The position numbers and the translations under genes were made by a program. A model generated the notes under the pieces. It was not told where the DNA came from. It searched no databases and saw only the letters and a program-made list of their open reading frames with translations. From Nodosilinea sp. E11 (GTDB lineage: Bacteria > Cyanobacteriota > Cyanobacteriia > Phormidesmidales > Phormidesmidaceae): a DNA stretch of 64,000 nucleotides. The stretch lies in assembly GCF_032813545.1 (NCBI RefSeq), contig NZ_CP136520.1, positions 3,404,001 through 3,468,000 of the forward strand, given 5' to 3'. Of the stretch, positions 53,901 to 62,094 are shown in pieces (the first letter of the stretch is position 1; each line of letters opens with the position of its first letter).

Positions 53901-55061
53901 AAAGACGAATTTCTAGCGGTGCTCTCCCACGAGCTGCGATCGCCCCTTAACCCGATTTTGGGCTGGGCACAGTTGCTGCAAAAACGATCGCCTGACGCCA
54001 CCACCCTGGCCCGAGGTTTAGAAACCATTGAGCGTAATGCCAAGCTCCAAACCCAGCTGATTGCCGACCTGTTAGACGTTTCTCGAATTTTGCAGGGCAA
54101 ACTTAGCCTTGATGCCGCTACTGTAGACCTTCGGGCCACCGTTGAAGCGGCCATGGAAACGGTACAACTGGCGGCTGAGGCTAAGGCCATTCAAATTCAC
54201 ACCCAGCTTGAACCCAATGTGCCCTCGGTTTTGGGTGATGCAGGGCGTTTACAGCAGGTGGTTTGGAATTTGCTGACCAATGCTGTCAAGTTCACCCCTG
54301 TCGGTGGCCAAGTGTACATTCACCTGGGGTTGGTCGATCCTAACTCCTCAGATGCTGCTGCCTTCGACACCATCTCCCAGGCCCAAATTACGGTGACTGA
54401 CACTGGTAAGGGCATTACCCCAGAATTTCTTCCCTATATTTTTGAGCGTTTTCGCCAGGCCGACAGCAAAACCACCCGACAGTTTGGCGGCTTGGGCCTA
54501 GGCCTTGCGATCGTGCGACAACTCGTCGAACTTCACGGTGGTACGGTTGCTGCGTCTAGCCGTGGCGAAGATCAAGGATCAACATTTACAGTGCGATTGC
54601 CCCTTGAGCGCAGTCTAGCTGACGCCTCCCAAGCCACTTTGCCGGCTGTCTCACTTCACCGCCCGGTGCTGTCCGCTAGCCTGACGGGAGTTAGCATTTT
54701 GGTGGTCGAAGATGAAGCCGATGCCCGCGATCTAATTGTTTTTGTGCTTGAGCAGGCCGGTGCGATCGTGACGGCTACTGCTTCAGGGCAAGAAGCTCTG
54801 AGCGTATTGCCCGACCTCAAACCTAACGTGCTGATTAGCGATATTGCAATGCCCGATATGGATGGTTACATGCTGATGCAGCAAATTCGATCGCAGGCAG
54901 CTACGTTAGGCAAGCCCCTTACCTTTAAAGCCATTGCCCTGACCGCCTATGCTGGCGACCTCAATCAGCAACAGGCCCTAGCCGCTGGTTTTCAACGTCA
55001 CTTAAGCAAGCCCTTTGAGCCAATTGAGCTAGTGGCTGCGATCGCCGAACTCATCTATTAA
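50970..55061 (+). CDS. hybrid sensor histidine kinase with GAF-GAF-PAS-PAS-PAS-GAF-HisKA-HATPase-REC layout
   Basis: A 1363-aa soluble sensor. Seen: GAF1 (about 20-160), GAF2 (170-330), a coiled coil (340-375), PAS units starting near 378, 507 and 640 with ASEAQLSSIFETIPNGIV and ITDRKLAEAE linkers, GAF3 (about 790-960), then the phosphorylated His987 in LSHELRSPLNPILGWAQL, N-box LLTNAVKFTP, G-boxes VTDTGKGI and QFGGLGLGLAIVRQLV, and a C-terminal receiver with VVEDEADARDL and phospho-acceptor Asp near 1291 (ISDIAMPDMDG). No transmembrane segment. No bilin-binding cysteine was recognised. The signal is unknown. A CheY-like gene is convergent. Confidence 0.93.
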   Translation: MPPVPSPNHESGRLEALRRYNILDTPPEPGFDRITALAARLFNAPTALISLVDESRAWFKSSYGFDRQSIQRHNSICNYALLSDQVLVIPDLSQDQRFVDHPLVQHGPRVRFYAGAPLLSQDGFNLGTLCILDTQPRDQFTDDQRLVLADLAAMVVDELDLRLAAHRVAEIDAALLAVTQGVSAQTGVAFFEALVQHCTQALGVDYTYIGLVSGDAPASIQTIAACTPAGMADRFDYLLHHTPCEQVLLKRSLCCYPSGVRAQFPEALLLKPLGIDSYAAMPFFDAQGQPLGLLGIMDSKPLANVQLTETLLPIFALRISAELERQQTDVARQQVQQDLEHLVTQRTTELSQANQRLQLEIAERKHTEVALKKEQEMLKVVLEHVQAGIVACDKAGILTLFNQAAKNFHGLPESPIPPDKWANYYDLYLVDGQTPMPQQAIPLFRALSGERVNNAEMVIAPHGGIARTLLASGQAIADVDGQNQGAVVVMHDITERKQIEDALRASEAQLSSIFETIPNGIVILDQSGQLITANSAAEEMFRLSRSELAGRAYNDLAWAITAVDGAPFAEADLPFSQVMRTGKAVYGVELAVTHADGTQSILCVNASPLVDADNNLSQVVMSISDISDRTRSEAILQASEERYRSVIETVAEGIVLQHADGSIFTCNASAESILGLTTEQMVGRSSLDPRWAAIREDGSPFPGDQHPSMITLSTGDPQTNVVMGVCKPDGTLTWISINSRPLFHPNDPIPYAVVASFFDITDRKLAEAERTQLIREQAARLEAEAEQFRSALLVDISTLLASLLDHSHTLERVAQRVVPVFADWCTIDWVTSDQTLERIAVAHCDPAKVDLGWQLYRQYPQPLNAPEGVPKVLCTGQTRLLTNMTDGALAAIAQDPEHLRLLRELGLKSGIIAPLIARGQTLGVISFVTAESDRHYTPADLALAENVAHQVAIAIDNSRLYQAEQTARSEAESANRIKDEFLAVLSHELRSPLNPILGWAQLLQKRSPDATTLARGLETIERNAKLQTQLIADLLDVSRILQGKLSLDAATVDLRATVEAAMETVQLAAEAKAIQIHTQLEPNVPSVLGDAGRLQQVVWNLLTNAVKFTPVGGQVYIHLGLVDPNSSDAAAFDTISQAQITVTDTGKGITPEFLPYIFERFRQADSKTTRQFGGLGLGLAIVRQLVELHGGTVAASSRGEDQGSTFTVRLPLERSLADASQATLPAVSLHRPVLSASLTGVSILVVEDEADARDLIVFVLEQAGAIVTATASGQEALSVLPDLKPNVLISDIAMPDMDGYMLMQQIRSQAATLGKPLTFKAIALTAYAGDLNQQQALAAGFQRHLSKPFEPIELVAAIAELIY

Positions 55062-55074
55062 TTCAAAGCCAAAC

Positions 55075-55102
55075 CAACCTAGGGGACTGTGCCTCTAGGT
55101 TG
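55075..55102. terminator. stem-loop between the hybrid kinase and response regulator genes
   Basis: CAACCTAG pairs with CTAGGTTG, extended by G-U and two G-C pairs, around a 6-base loop. It lies in the short convergent gap and can serve both directions. Confidence 0.5.
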
Positions 55103-55103
55103 C

Positions 55104-55520
55104 CTAAGGTTTAGACAAATTGTGATGTCCTTTCTCTAGCTGCTCCTTGTCTAAAAGGGCTGCAACCTTAGTGAGTAGGCCATCAAACTCGATAGGCTTA
55201 CGAATGAAGTTGTTGATGCCTAAAGACAACGCACAATTGGTATTGACGGTATCGTAGGCTGTGACCATCAAAATAGGCATGAACGGCAGGCTCGGATTCT
55301 GACGAATCTGCCGTGTAACTTCATAGCCATTCATGTCGGGCATCATTACATCCATCAAAATCAAGTCGGGGGGCGAATCCTCAACCTTAGCCAGGGCCGA
55401 CCCCCCATTCCCGGCGGTATCAACCTCATATCCAGCCGTTTCTAAAATAGTCTGTAGTAAAAACAGATTGTCGTCGATATCATCGACAACGAGAATACGG
55501 AAATCTGAAGGGGTACACAC
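55104..55520 (-). CDS. CheY-like response regulator, 138 aa
   Basis: A stand-alone receiver domain. Seen: ILVVDDIDDNLFLLQTIL with the acidic pair, phospho-acceptor Asp in LILMDVMMPDMNGYEVTRQIR near residue 58, TAYDTVNTNCALSLGINNFIRKPIEFDGLL with the conserved Lys. There is no output domain. It is convergent with the large hybrid kinase (43 bases between ends), so a phosphorelay from that kinase is possible but unproven. Confidence 0.92.
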   Translation of the reverse strand: MCTPSDFRILVVDDIDDNLFLLQTILETAGYEVDTAGNGGSALAKVEDSPPDLILMDVMMPDMNGYEVTRQIRQNPSLPFMPILMVTAYDTVNTNCALSLGINNFIRKPIEFDGLLTKVAALLDKEQLEKGHHNLSKP

Positions 55521-55856
55521 GGTAAAAAAATATAAAAAGGTTGAATGAGATTAGTCTAGTTCGATACCTACAACCTTAGCCTCAAACTTCAGACACAGAT
55601 CGGTTTATCTTACGTGTCTCTGTAGTGCTTCTAGAGCGCTCATGGGGCACTACAGGAGTCCTGTTTCAGGTACTGCAATATCAGCAAATCAGACGTTAGT
55701 TAGGAGCAGTTCTGCCCTAAGGTACATGTCGATCGTCGGGCCATTGCCCCACCCTTGAAAAGGAATGAAACGGAATCTAAGGTTGAATCGGTTCATATAG
55801 CTATTGAGTTTAGCCACCGAATCAAGCTGATGGTAGAGCATGAATAAGGGGATGCT
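55521..55856. other. 336-base divergent region with hairpins before glgC
   Basis: TGTAGTGC (55621-55628) pairs perfectly with GCACTACA (55647-55654); an overlapping ACAGGA/TCCTGT palindrome follows directly. No gene is supported. The region must hold the promoters of the response regulator and glgC. Confidence 0.55.
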
Positions 55857-57146
55857 GTGAATAAAGTATTAGGTATTGTGCTAGGTGGCGGTGCTGGAAC
55901 TCGCCTGTACCCATTAACCAAAACCCGAGCTAAGCCAGCGGTACCCCTGGGCGGGAAACATCGATTAATCGACATTCCAATTAGTAACTGTATTAACTCA
56001 GACATTTCTAGGATTTACGTGCTGACGCAGTTTAACTCTGCCTCCTTGAATGAACATATCTCCCGATCCTATAGTTTTTCGGGCTTTCAACAGGGGTTTG
56101 TGGAAGTGTTAGCTGCTCAGCAAACTCCAGAAAACTTAGATTGGTTTCAAGGCACCGCCGATGCTGTCAGGCAGTATCTTTGGCGCTTTAAGGATATGAA
56201 TGTCGACGAGTATCTAATTCTGTCAGGCGATCATCTGTATCGCATGGACTATCGAGATTTTATTCGTCGCCACCGTGAGAGCAATGCTGACATTACCCTC
56301 TCCGTAGTACCGATTGATGAGAAACGGGCCTCTAGTTTTGGTCTGATGAAAATCGATGATTCTGGCCGGATTATCGACTTTAGCGAGAAGCCCAAAGGCG
56401 ATGCCCTCCATCAGATGCAGGTAGATACCACTACCCTGGGCCTCTCCGCTGAAGAGGCCAAAGATAAACCCTATATTGCCTCGATGGGAATTTACCTATT
56501 TAAGCGACAGGTCTTGATTGATTTGCTAGACCAACAGCCTCAAAAAACTGATTTTGGCAAAGAAATTATTCCCGACTCAGCCAAAGACTACAAGGTGCAA
56601 GCCTACCTATTCAACGACTACTGGGAAGATATCGGTACCATTGAATCGTTTTTCAATGCCAACCTGGCCCTAGTCAAGCAGCCTAACCCCCTGTTTAGCT
56701 TTTACGATGAATCTGCCCCAATCTACACCAGAGCACGTTATCTGCCGCCAACCAAGCACCTGCAGTGTGAAATCAGCCAATCTATGATTAGCGAAGGCTG
56801 CATGCTGAAAGAATGTCGGATTACTAACTCGGTTATTGGCATTCGCTCTCGGATTGAGTCAGGCTGCACCATTGAAGATAGCTTGATCATGGGAGCCGAC
56901 CACTACCAAGACAATTTCGAGCGCCAGGGCAGCTGCGATCACACCACGATTCCCTTGGGCATTGGGGCCAATACCACCATTCACAAAGCTATTGTCGATA
57001 AGAATGCTCGTATTGGCTGCAACGTGAAAATCCTCAATAAAGACCGGGTTGAGGAAGCCGATTGCGAAGATCAGGGTTTCTGTATCCGCAGCGGTATTGT
57101 CACCGTGTTGAGAGGAGCGATGATTCCCGATGAAACGATAATTTGA
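55857..57146 (+). CDS. glgC: glucose-1-phosphate adenylyltransferase (ADP-glucose pyrophosphorylase)
   Basis: Makes ADP-glucose for glycogen, the committed, allosterically controlled step. Seen: [29 protein letters not shown] at the N-terminus, [49 protein letters not shown], and a C-terminal left-handed beta-helix ending [13 protein letters not shown]. Length 429 aa, the plant/cyanobacterial type. The start is GTG 55857 behind AAGGGG. Confidence 0.97.
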   Translation: MNKVLGIVLGGGAGTRLYPLTKTRAKPAVPLGGKHRLIDIPISNCINSDISRIYVLTQFNSASLNEHISRSYSFSGFQQGFVEVLAAQQTPENLDWFQGTADAVRQYLWRFKDMNVDEYLILSGDHLYRMDYRDFIRRHRESNADITLSVVPIDEKRASSFGLMKIDDSGRIIDFSEKPKGDALHQMQVDTTTLGLSAEEAKDKPYIASMGIYLFKRQVLIDLLDQQPQKTDFGKEIIPDSAKDYKVQAYLFNDYWEDIGTIESFFNANLALVKQPNPLFSFYDESAPIYTRARYLPPTKHLQCEISQSMISEGCMLKECRITNSVIGIRSRIESGCTIEDSLIMGADHYQDNFERQGSCDHTTIPLGIGANTTIHKAIVDKNARIGCNVKILNKDRVEEADCEDQGFCIRSGIVTVLRGAMIPDETII

Positions 57147-57539
57147 GATCTCTGCTCTCTCAATCTAGCAATAGACCAAAGCCAGAGTCTGCCTAAACGC
57201 ATACTCATGCAAGCAAAAGATGGCTAATCTTCCCTAGCCTCAATCAGGTTTCCCTAAAGGAGGAGTAATCAGCATTGCTCCTCCTTTTTTTGCTTTTCAA
57301 TGGAGCGGATCTTACCCAGTAGGTTGCCCTAAGAACTCTTAGGATGCGTATTGTCTCAGCATCACTATTGGCCTCAGCTCTACAGTATGTTGGGCGTTGA
57401 CCAAGGTCGCTTTTTGAACATCGCCGTCACTTTCCCGCGGTTAGGGGCTATACCGATGTCCACTAATGGATAGATGGCAGCACAAGTTTACATTTTTTAA
57501 TATTTATTCGACAGATTAATTTAGATTTTAGGAAACACA
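57147..57539. other. 393-base intergenic region between glgC and the SDR gene
   Basis: Contains the glgC terminator at 57256-57291. An AT-rich run just before 57540 (TTTTTTAATATTTATT-like) may be part of the SDR promoter. Nothing else was recognised. Confidence 0.5.
57256..57291 (+). terminator. intrinsic terminator after glgC
   Basis: AAAGGAGGAG (57256-57265) pairs perfectly with CTCCTCCTTT (57278-57287), 10 bp with a 12-base loop, and continues into a T run. Confidence 0.88.
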
Positions 57540-58343
57540 ATGGATTTTGGTATTCATGGCAAGGTGGCTGTCGTGACCGGCGGTGACTCTGGCATTGGCC
57601 TAGCCACTGCTAAGCTGCTGGCCCAGGAAGGAGTAAAAATTGCGCTCCTCGATAAAACGGCTGACCGGCTGGACGAAGCGCTGCAAGATCTGCAAACCGT
57701 CGGTGAGGCGATGGCAGTACAGGCTGACTTGCGCCATCTATCTGAGGTTGAAGCGGCTAAGCGCAACATTGTTAACCACTACGGCCATGTAGATATTTTG
57801 GTGAACTGCGCGGGTATTACCGGCGCTACCGGTGACTTTTTAGACATCAGTGATGACGATTGGCTTGAAACCTTAGAAGTGGATCTCATGGCGGCGGTCA
57901 GGGTGTGCCGCACGTTCATCCCGCTGATGCGTGAGACCGGTTGGGGACGAGTCGTGCTCGTGGCTTCAGAGGATGCCGTGCAGCCCTACGCCGATGAAAT
58001 GCCCTACTGTGCCGCCAAGGCCGGAGTGCTGAACTTTGCCAAGAATCTTTCCAAGGCCTACGCCAGCGATGGAGTGCTGGTCAATTCGGTAGCCCCTGCT
58101 TTTATTGCCACCCCTATGACCGACACCATGATGGAACAAAGGGCCGAAAAAATGGAGACGGATGTAGATGAGGCAATCACTACGTTTCTTGACCAAAAGC
58201 GCCCCCATCTAGAGCTTAAGCGCCGGGGCAAGGCCGAGGAAGTGGCGGCTGTCATTGCTTTTCTATGTTCTCAGCAATCTAGCTTTGTGGTGGGAGCTAA
58301 CTATCGAGTAGACGGAGGGTCGGTGGCCGGTATCGGACTATAG
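57540..58343 (+). CDS. SDR family oxidoreductase
   Basis: Classical short-chain dehydrogenase/reductase. Seen: cofactor loop VVTGGDSGIGLATAKLLA, DILVNCAGITGATGDFL with the NNAG-equivalent NCAG, the catalytic Ser in VLVASEDAVQPY, the YxxxK in MPYCAAKAGVLNFAKNL (Tyr near residue 157), and the C-terminal FVVGANYRVDGG. Length 267 aa. A FabG-like or alcohol substrate is possible; it cannot be told. It is upstream of the IS element on the same strand. Confidence 0.9.
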   Translation: MDFGIHGKVAVVTGGDSGIGLATAKLLAQEGVKIALLDKTADRLDEALQDLQTVGEAMAVQADLRHLSEVEAAKRNIVNHYGHVDILVNCAGITGATGDFLDISDDDWLETLEVDLMAAVRVCRTFIPLMRETGWGRVVLVASEDAVQPYADEMPYCAAKAGVLNFAKNLSKAYASDGVLVNSVAPAFIATPMTDTMMEQRAEKMETDVDEAITTFLDQKRPHLELKRRGKAEEVAAVIAFLCSQQSSFVVGANYRVDGGSVAGIGL

Positions 58344-58457
58344 CTCTGTGACCCTCGCCTTTGTCGCCCATGAACTGCATCTAGGGAGGGATGTGGCTGC
58401 CGATTGGCCCACGCAGGATAAAACAAGTCTGATCTTGCTATCACCACACGACTATCC

Positions 58458-58494
58458 ATGACCGCTGAGCGTCCAGACTTGCGCCTGCTGATTA
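58458..58494 (+). pseudogene. possible detached 5' end of the MFS transporter gene
   Basis: An ATG at 58458 opens MTAERPDLRLLI and meets the IS left end. Joining it to the downstream transporter at an ATTA-CAATG or ATTA-TTACAATG junction keeps the frame, giving ...LLITMNLGFWGVQIG or ...LLIITMNLGFWG. The exact junction depends on which TA is taken as the target, and under the standard TCAAG end it is out of frame. No strong Shine-Dalgarno precedes the ATG. Confidence 0.4.
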
Positions 58495-58550
58495 TATCAA
58501 GTCCGGCTAATAACCCTTAGAATGGTGAAGTTGAAAGGCGAGGATAACGG

Positions 58551-59168
58551 GTGATGGGGCGTCGTCTTACCCTGGCATCACATTTGAGCACCGAGGAACT
58601 CGAACAGCGTTATAAATCGGCTAAGAGCGGGATTGAACGAGGGCATTATCAGCTGATCTGGCTATTGCAATCGGGCAAGGGTACCGCTGAGGTCTCTGAG
58701 ATGACCGGCTACAGCCGAGCCTGGATTTATGAAGTGGTTAGAAGCTATAACCGTCAAGGCCCGGCGGCGCTTGGCGACCAACGGCAGCACAATCAGGGCA
58801 ATGGGCAAGTCATTCTTGAAGATGAAATGCAGACTTTACTGTACCAAGCCTTGCAAGAGGAACCCCCAGATGGCGGATTCTGGAATGGAGGTAAGGTAGC
58901 CGACTGGCTCAGTGAGCACCTAGGCCGTTCAGTTCATCGCCAACGGGGGTGGGAGATTCTCAAACAAATGGAGTTCTCTCTCAAGGTGCCTCGTCCCGAA
59001 CATCAGCACGCTGCCACCGAAGAGGAGCAGCGGGTGTGGGAAAAAAAATCTGCACGCTCAACTGACGGAAATCAAAGTCGCCCATCCCGACGCCGACGTG
59101 CAGCTCTGGGCTATGGACGAACATCGCTTGGGGCTCCATCCCATCCTGCGTCGGGTGTGGGTCGATAA
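58551..59168 (+). CDS. IS630-type transposase, upstream frame (orfA)
   Basis: N-terminal DNA-binding part: two helix-turn-helix-like segments (GTAEVSEMTGYSRAWIYEVV, then VADWLSEHLGRSVHRQRGWE), joined by ALGDQRQHNQGNGQV. The frame runs past an A8 tract at 59041-59048 into a non-homologous Arg/Ser-rich tail. Its natural partner is the second frame, one base out. Start may be GTG 58551 or ATG 58554. Confidence 0.85.
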   Translation: MMGRRLTLASHLSTEELEQRYKSAKSGIERGHYQLIWLLQSGKGTAEVSEMTGYSRAWIYEVVRSYNRQGPAALGDQRQHNQGNGQVILEDEMQTLLYQALQEEPPDGGFWNGGKVADWLSEHLGRSVHRQRGWEILKQMEFSLKVPRPEHQHAATEEEQRVWEKKSARSTDGNQSRPSRRRRAALGYGRTSLGAPSHPASGVGR

Positions 59169-59625
59169 CTGGCTTGGATCGCTCAGTGCTCCCGTCCACT
59201 GTCGCTATGACTGGTTTTGGCTCTATGGCTTTGTCCATCCTCGCAGCGGACAAACCTACTGGTGGCTGTTGCCTCGAGTCAATATCGACCTGTTTAATCG
59301 GGCCTTGGCTGATTTTGCCGAACACTTTGGCATTGGCCCCAAGCACCGAGTCGTGTTGGTCATAGATCAAGCTGGGTGGCACACCTCAGAGCAGGTGGTC
59401 GTACCCGAAGGTCTACATCTGGTTTTTCTGCCACCGTACTCCCCGCATATGCAACCGGCAGAGCGACTCTGGCCTATCCTCAATGAAGCTTTAGCCAACC
59501 GGGTATTTGAAACCCTAGACGACCTCTTGGAACGAGTAGAGCAGCGCTGTGTACAACTCCTAAACCTCACCGATTTCATCTCAGGCTTAACCCAGTTCCA
59601 CTGGTGGAGGGCATTTCAATGCTAA
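59098..59625 (+). CDS. IS630-type transposase, catalytic frame (orfB)
   Basis: Carries the DDE triad: Asp in AMDEHRLGLHP, Asp in VVLVIDQAGWHTS, and Glu in PYSPHMQPAERLW. In the same frame the codons upstream to the A8 tract read LHAQLTEIKVAHPDADVQLW, which continues the orfA product naturally if one A is skipped. Either transcriptional slippage on the A8 run, a ribosomal +1 shift, or a disabling insertion explains the split. Confidence 0.85.
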   Translation: MQLWAMDEHRLGLHPILRRVWVDNWLGSLSAPVHCRYDWFWLYGFVHPRSGQTYWWLLPRVNIDLFNRALADFAEHFGIGPKHRVVLVIDQAGWHTSEQVVVPEGLHLVFLPPYSPHMQPAERLWPILNEALANRVFETLDDLLERVEQRCVQLLNLTDFISGLTQFHWWRAFQC

Positions 59626-59656
59626 GTGTGGTTGATTAAACGGACTTGATATTACA

Positions 59657-60979
59657 ATGAATTTAGGCTTTTGGGGCGTGCAGATCGGCAATGGTCTGCA
59701 AACGGCCAATGCCAGCGCCATCTTCGAGAGCCTCGGGGCAGAAGCAAGCCAACTGCCGTTACTTTGGCTGGGGGCACCGCTGATGGGGCTACTCGCCCAG
59801 CCAATTGTCGGTGAGCTGAGCGATCGCACCCTCAGTCCTTGGGGCAAGCGGCAGCCTTATTTTCTAGGCGGTGGCCTACTGGTAGCGATCATGCTGGTGG
59901 CACTGCCCCTGGCGACCAGTCTGGCCCAGGCGGTGGCCCTCTACTGGCTACTACAGCTAGCCCTCAACATTAGTGTTGCTCCTAGTCGCCCCTTTGTGGG
60001 CGATCTGTTGCCTGCTCGCTACCGTACCTGGGGCTATTCGGTACAAGGGTTTTGTGTAGGGTTGGGCACGATCTGCGCGGCGGGCATGCCTTGGTTTTTA
60101 GAACATGGGTTTCATCTAGAGCCCACCGCCGCCGTCGGTGTTCCCCCGGTGATTGGTGCTGCCTATCTGGTAGGGGCAGCCCTATGTTTGGGCAGCACCC
60201 TGGCCACCTTTTGGGCCGTCAAAGAACCCTTACCTCAGCCCAGGGACTCAGCCATCACCTCAACAGCCGATAGCAATTCCGTTAATCTAGTCAGCGCTAT
60301 TGGTCAAGCCATGGGGTCGCTGCCGCCGATTATGCGGCAGCTAGCCGGGGTGCAGGCCCTCAGCTGGGCGGGCATCTACTGCATTTTTTTATATCTACCC
60401 ACTGCGATCGCTCTAAACGTACTCGGAGCTCCCAATCGTCAATCAGCCAGCTATGCCCATGGGGTAGAGTGGGCGGGTCTGTGCACCGCCTTTTACAACC
60501 TGATCTGTCTAGCAATCTCGTTTTTAATTCCAACGTTAAGTCGGCGCTGGGGCCGAGTTACCACCCATGCGATCTGTCTAATGTGCGGGGCCGTAGGGCT
60601 GATCTCGCTGCTGTTGGTACACAGCCGCTATCCAATTCTGCTTTCCATGGTCGGCGTGGGCATTGCCTGGGCCAGCATTTTGTCCATCCCCTACTCTCTA
60701 TTGATGGATAGTCTGCTCGAAGGGCAGAGTGGGGTCTTTATGGGGTTGTTTAACGGGTTTGTCACCCTGCCGCAGATCGCGATGTCCTTGGGGTTTGGCT
60801 GGGTAATGCGCCATATATTGCAGGGCAACCGCCTCTGGGCCTTGGCCCTAGGGGGCGTCTTACTCGGTCTAGCCGCCCTATTGATGTTGCGCGTCCCCGA
60901 ACCGGTGATTCCTTTAAAGAACGCCGAGGGTACTCAAAATGTGCTTGAACCAACCTCAGAGAAGGCATTGTCTTCTTAG
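59657..60979 (+). CDS. MFS transporter, SLC45/sugar-type, N-terminally affected by an IS
   Basis: Polytopic transporter of the GPH/SLC45-like group that moves disaccharides with cations. Seen: MNLGFWGVQIGNGLQTANASAIFESLGA, LWLGAPLMGLLAQPIVGELSDRTLSPWGKRQPYFL, and about twelve hydrophobic segments, ending in VPEPVIPLKN. Family members normally have ten to fifteen residues before the NLGF position, and here the IS ends eight bases before the ATG, so the original start was probably removed. Translation from this ATG has no strong Shine-Dalgarno. The substrate is inferred from the family. Confidence 0.85.
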   Translation: MNLGFWGVQIGNGLQTANASAIFESLGAEASQLPLLWLGAPLMGLLAQPIVGELSDRTLSPWGKRQPYFLGGGLLVAIMLVALPLATSLAQAVALYWLLQLALNISVAPSRPFVGDLLPARYRTWGYSVQGFCVGLGTICAAGMPWFLEHGFHLEPTAAVGVPPVIGAAYLVGAALCLGSTLATFWAVKEPLPQPRDSAITSTADSNSVNLVSAIGQAMGSLPPIMRQLAGVQALSWAGIYCIFLYLPTAIALNVLGAPNRQSASYAHGVEWAGLCTAFYNLICLAISFLIPTLSRRWGRVTTHAICLMCGAVGLISLLLVHSRYPILLSMVGVGIAWASILSIPYSLLMDSLLEGQSGVFMGLFNGFVTLPQIAMSLGFGWVMRHILQGNRLWALALGGVLLGLAALLMLRVPEPVIPLKNAEGTQNVLEPTSEKALSS

Positions 60980-61046
60980 GGCCTCTCGGTTCAACGGCAC
61001 TCTATCAGTTGGGTAAGAGGAGGACGAAATAGTTTCCCCATGCTTG

Positions 61047-61062
61047 GCAGTGCCCACCCTAC
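61047..61062. repeat. dispersed GTGGGCA repeat, copy 2
   Basis: GCAGTGCCCACCCTAC, the reverse complement of the left two thirds of the element at 49410-49430, between the MFS and msrA genes. Confidence 0.55.
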
Positions 61063-61123
61063 AGCGGTACAGTCACTGGCTTTGAGCGGGTATCTTTTGT
61101 CTTGGCAATCCCTTTAGATATGA

Positions 61124-61186
61124 ACAGCCCAAATGGCCCAGGGTTAGAGACAATGCTTGTCTCTAACCCTGGGCCATTTGGGCTGT
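61124..61186. terminator. 29-bp perfect hairpin between convergent genes
   Basis: 61124-61152 is perfectly complementary to 61158-61186 around a 5-base loop (ATGCT). The stem begins ACAGCCCAAATGGCCC. It lies between the transporter (plus) and msrA (minus), so it may terminate both, but no T tract follows on either strand. Confidence 0.7.
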
Positions 61187-61214
61187 GGGCCTTTAACTTG
61201 AATGAATCCAAGCC

Positions 61215-61880
61215 CTATCGCTCTACGGCCAAGCCCACAGGGCAAGCCACATTGGTACCCCCCAACCCGCAGTAGCCGCCTGGATTTTTCGCCAAGTACT
61301 GCTGGTGATAGGCCTCAGCGTAGTAATACTCTGGGGCCGCTAAAATCTCGGTGGTGATCGGGCCGTAGCCAGCCTGACTCAGAGCCTGCTGGTAGGCTTG
61401 CTTAGAGGCTTCTGCCAGCTGGCGCTGGGCTTCAGAGTGCACGTAAATGCCCGAGCGATACTGGGTGCCCACGTCGTTGCCTTGGCGCATGCCCTGGGTA
61501 GGGTTGTGGCTTTCCCAAAAGGTTTTGAGAATTTGCTCGTAGCTTACCACTGCCGGGTCAAAGACCACACGCACCACCTCATTGTGGCCCGTCAGCCCAG
61601 AGCAGACTTCCTGATAAGTGGGGTTGGGGGTGTACCCAGCAGCGTAGCCCACCGAGGTCGAATACACGCCATCAAGCTGCCAAAACTTGCGCTCGGCTCC
61701 CCAAAAACAGCCCATGCCAAACAAACCCAGTTCCATTCCAGCGGGGAACGGTGGGACTAGTGGGTTGCCGTTGACGTAGTGTTTGTCAGGCACAGCCATG
61801 GAGGTAGCCCGGCCAGGTAATGCTTCGTTAGCAGGCGGCATTTCAGACTTTTTGCCTTTGCCTAAACCAAAGAAAACCAT
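61215..61880 (-). CDS. msrA: peptide-methionine (S)-S-oxide reductase MsrA
   Basis: Repairs oxidised methionine (S form) in proteins. Seen: the active-site cysteine in [17 protein letters not shown] near residue 58, [56 protein letters not shown], and the C-terminal [19 protein letters not shown] with the likely recycling cysteines. Length 221 aa with an N-terminal extension of about 50 residues. Confidence 0.95.
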   Translation of the reverse strand: MVFFGLGKGKKSEMPPANEALPGRATSMAVPDKHYVNGNPLVPPFPAGMELGLFGMGCFWGAERKFWQLDGVYSTSVGYAAGYTPNPTYQEVCSGLTGHNEVVRVVFDPAVVSYEQILKTFWESHNPTQGMRQGNDVGTQYRSGIYVHSEAQRQLAEASKQAYQQALSQAGYGPITTEILAAPEYYYAEAYHQQYLAKNPGGYCGLGGTNVACPVGLAVER

Positions 61881-62006
61881 AGGAATTATTGCAATTTGTG
61901 TAGGAGTACTAGCTCAACTATAGCGTCAACCCCTAAACATTTCCTGGAGAGAAGCTGGTGTCCTCAAACTGTAGGTCGGGGGGCAATGAGCGGCGACAGA
62001 ATCGGT

Positions 62007-62037
62007 GAAAAATCCCCAGAACCGCGCGGCTCTGGGG
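62007..62037 (-). terminator. intrinsic terminator after the amidohydrolase gene
   Basis: On the minus strand CCCCAGAGCCGC pairs with GCGGTTCTGGGG (one mismatch), followed by ATTTTTC. It lies 58 bases past the stop of the hydrolase gene. Confidence 0.75.
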
Positions 62038-62094
62038 ATACCTGCAAACTGACTGGTATGAGTCGGTAATCACCTAAGGCCCTGGCCGTGGAGG

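Larger units (their letters stand above)
58497..59649 (+). mobile_element. IS630-type insertion sequence
   Basis: A 1.15-kb element bounded by imperfect inverted repeats: TCAAGTCCGGCTAATAACC on the left and, reverse-complemented on the right (59630-59649), TCAAGTCCGTTTAATCAACC. Each end is flanked by TA, the target duplicated by this family. It carries a transposase in two overlapping frames. The exact end could be two or three bases further out. Confidence 0.85.

Noticed and set aside
58344-58457. A tRNA or small RNA ahead of the IS
   Set aside because: No cloverleaf, no T-loop consensus and no terminator could be drawn.
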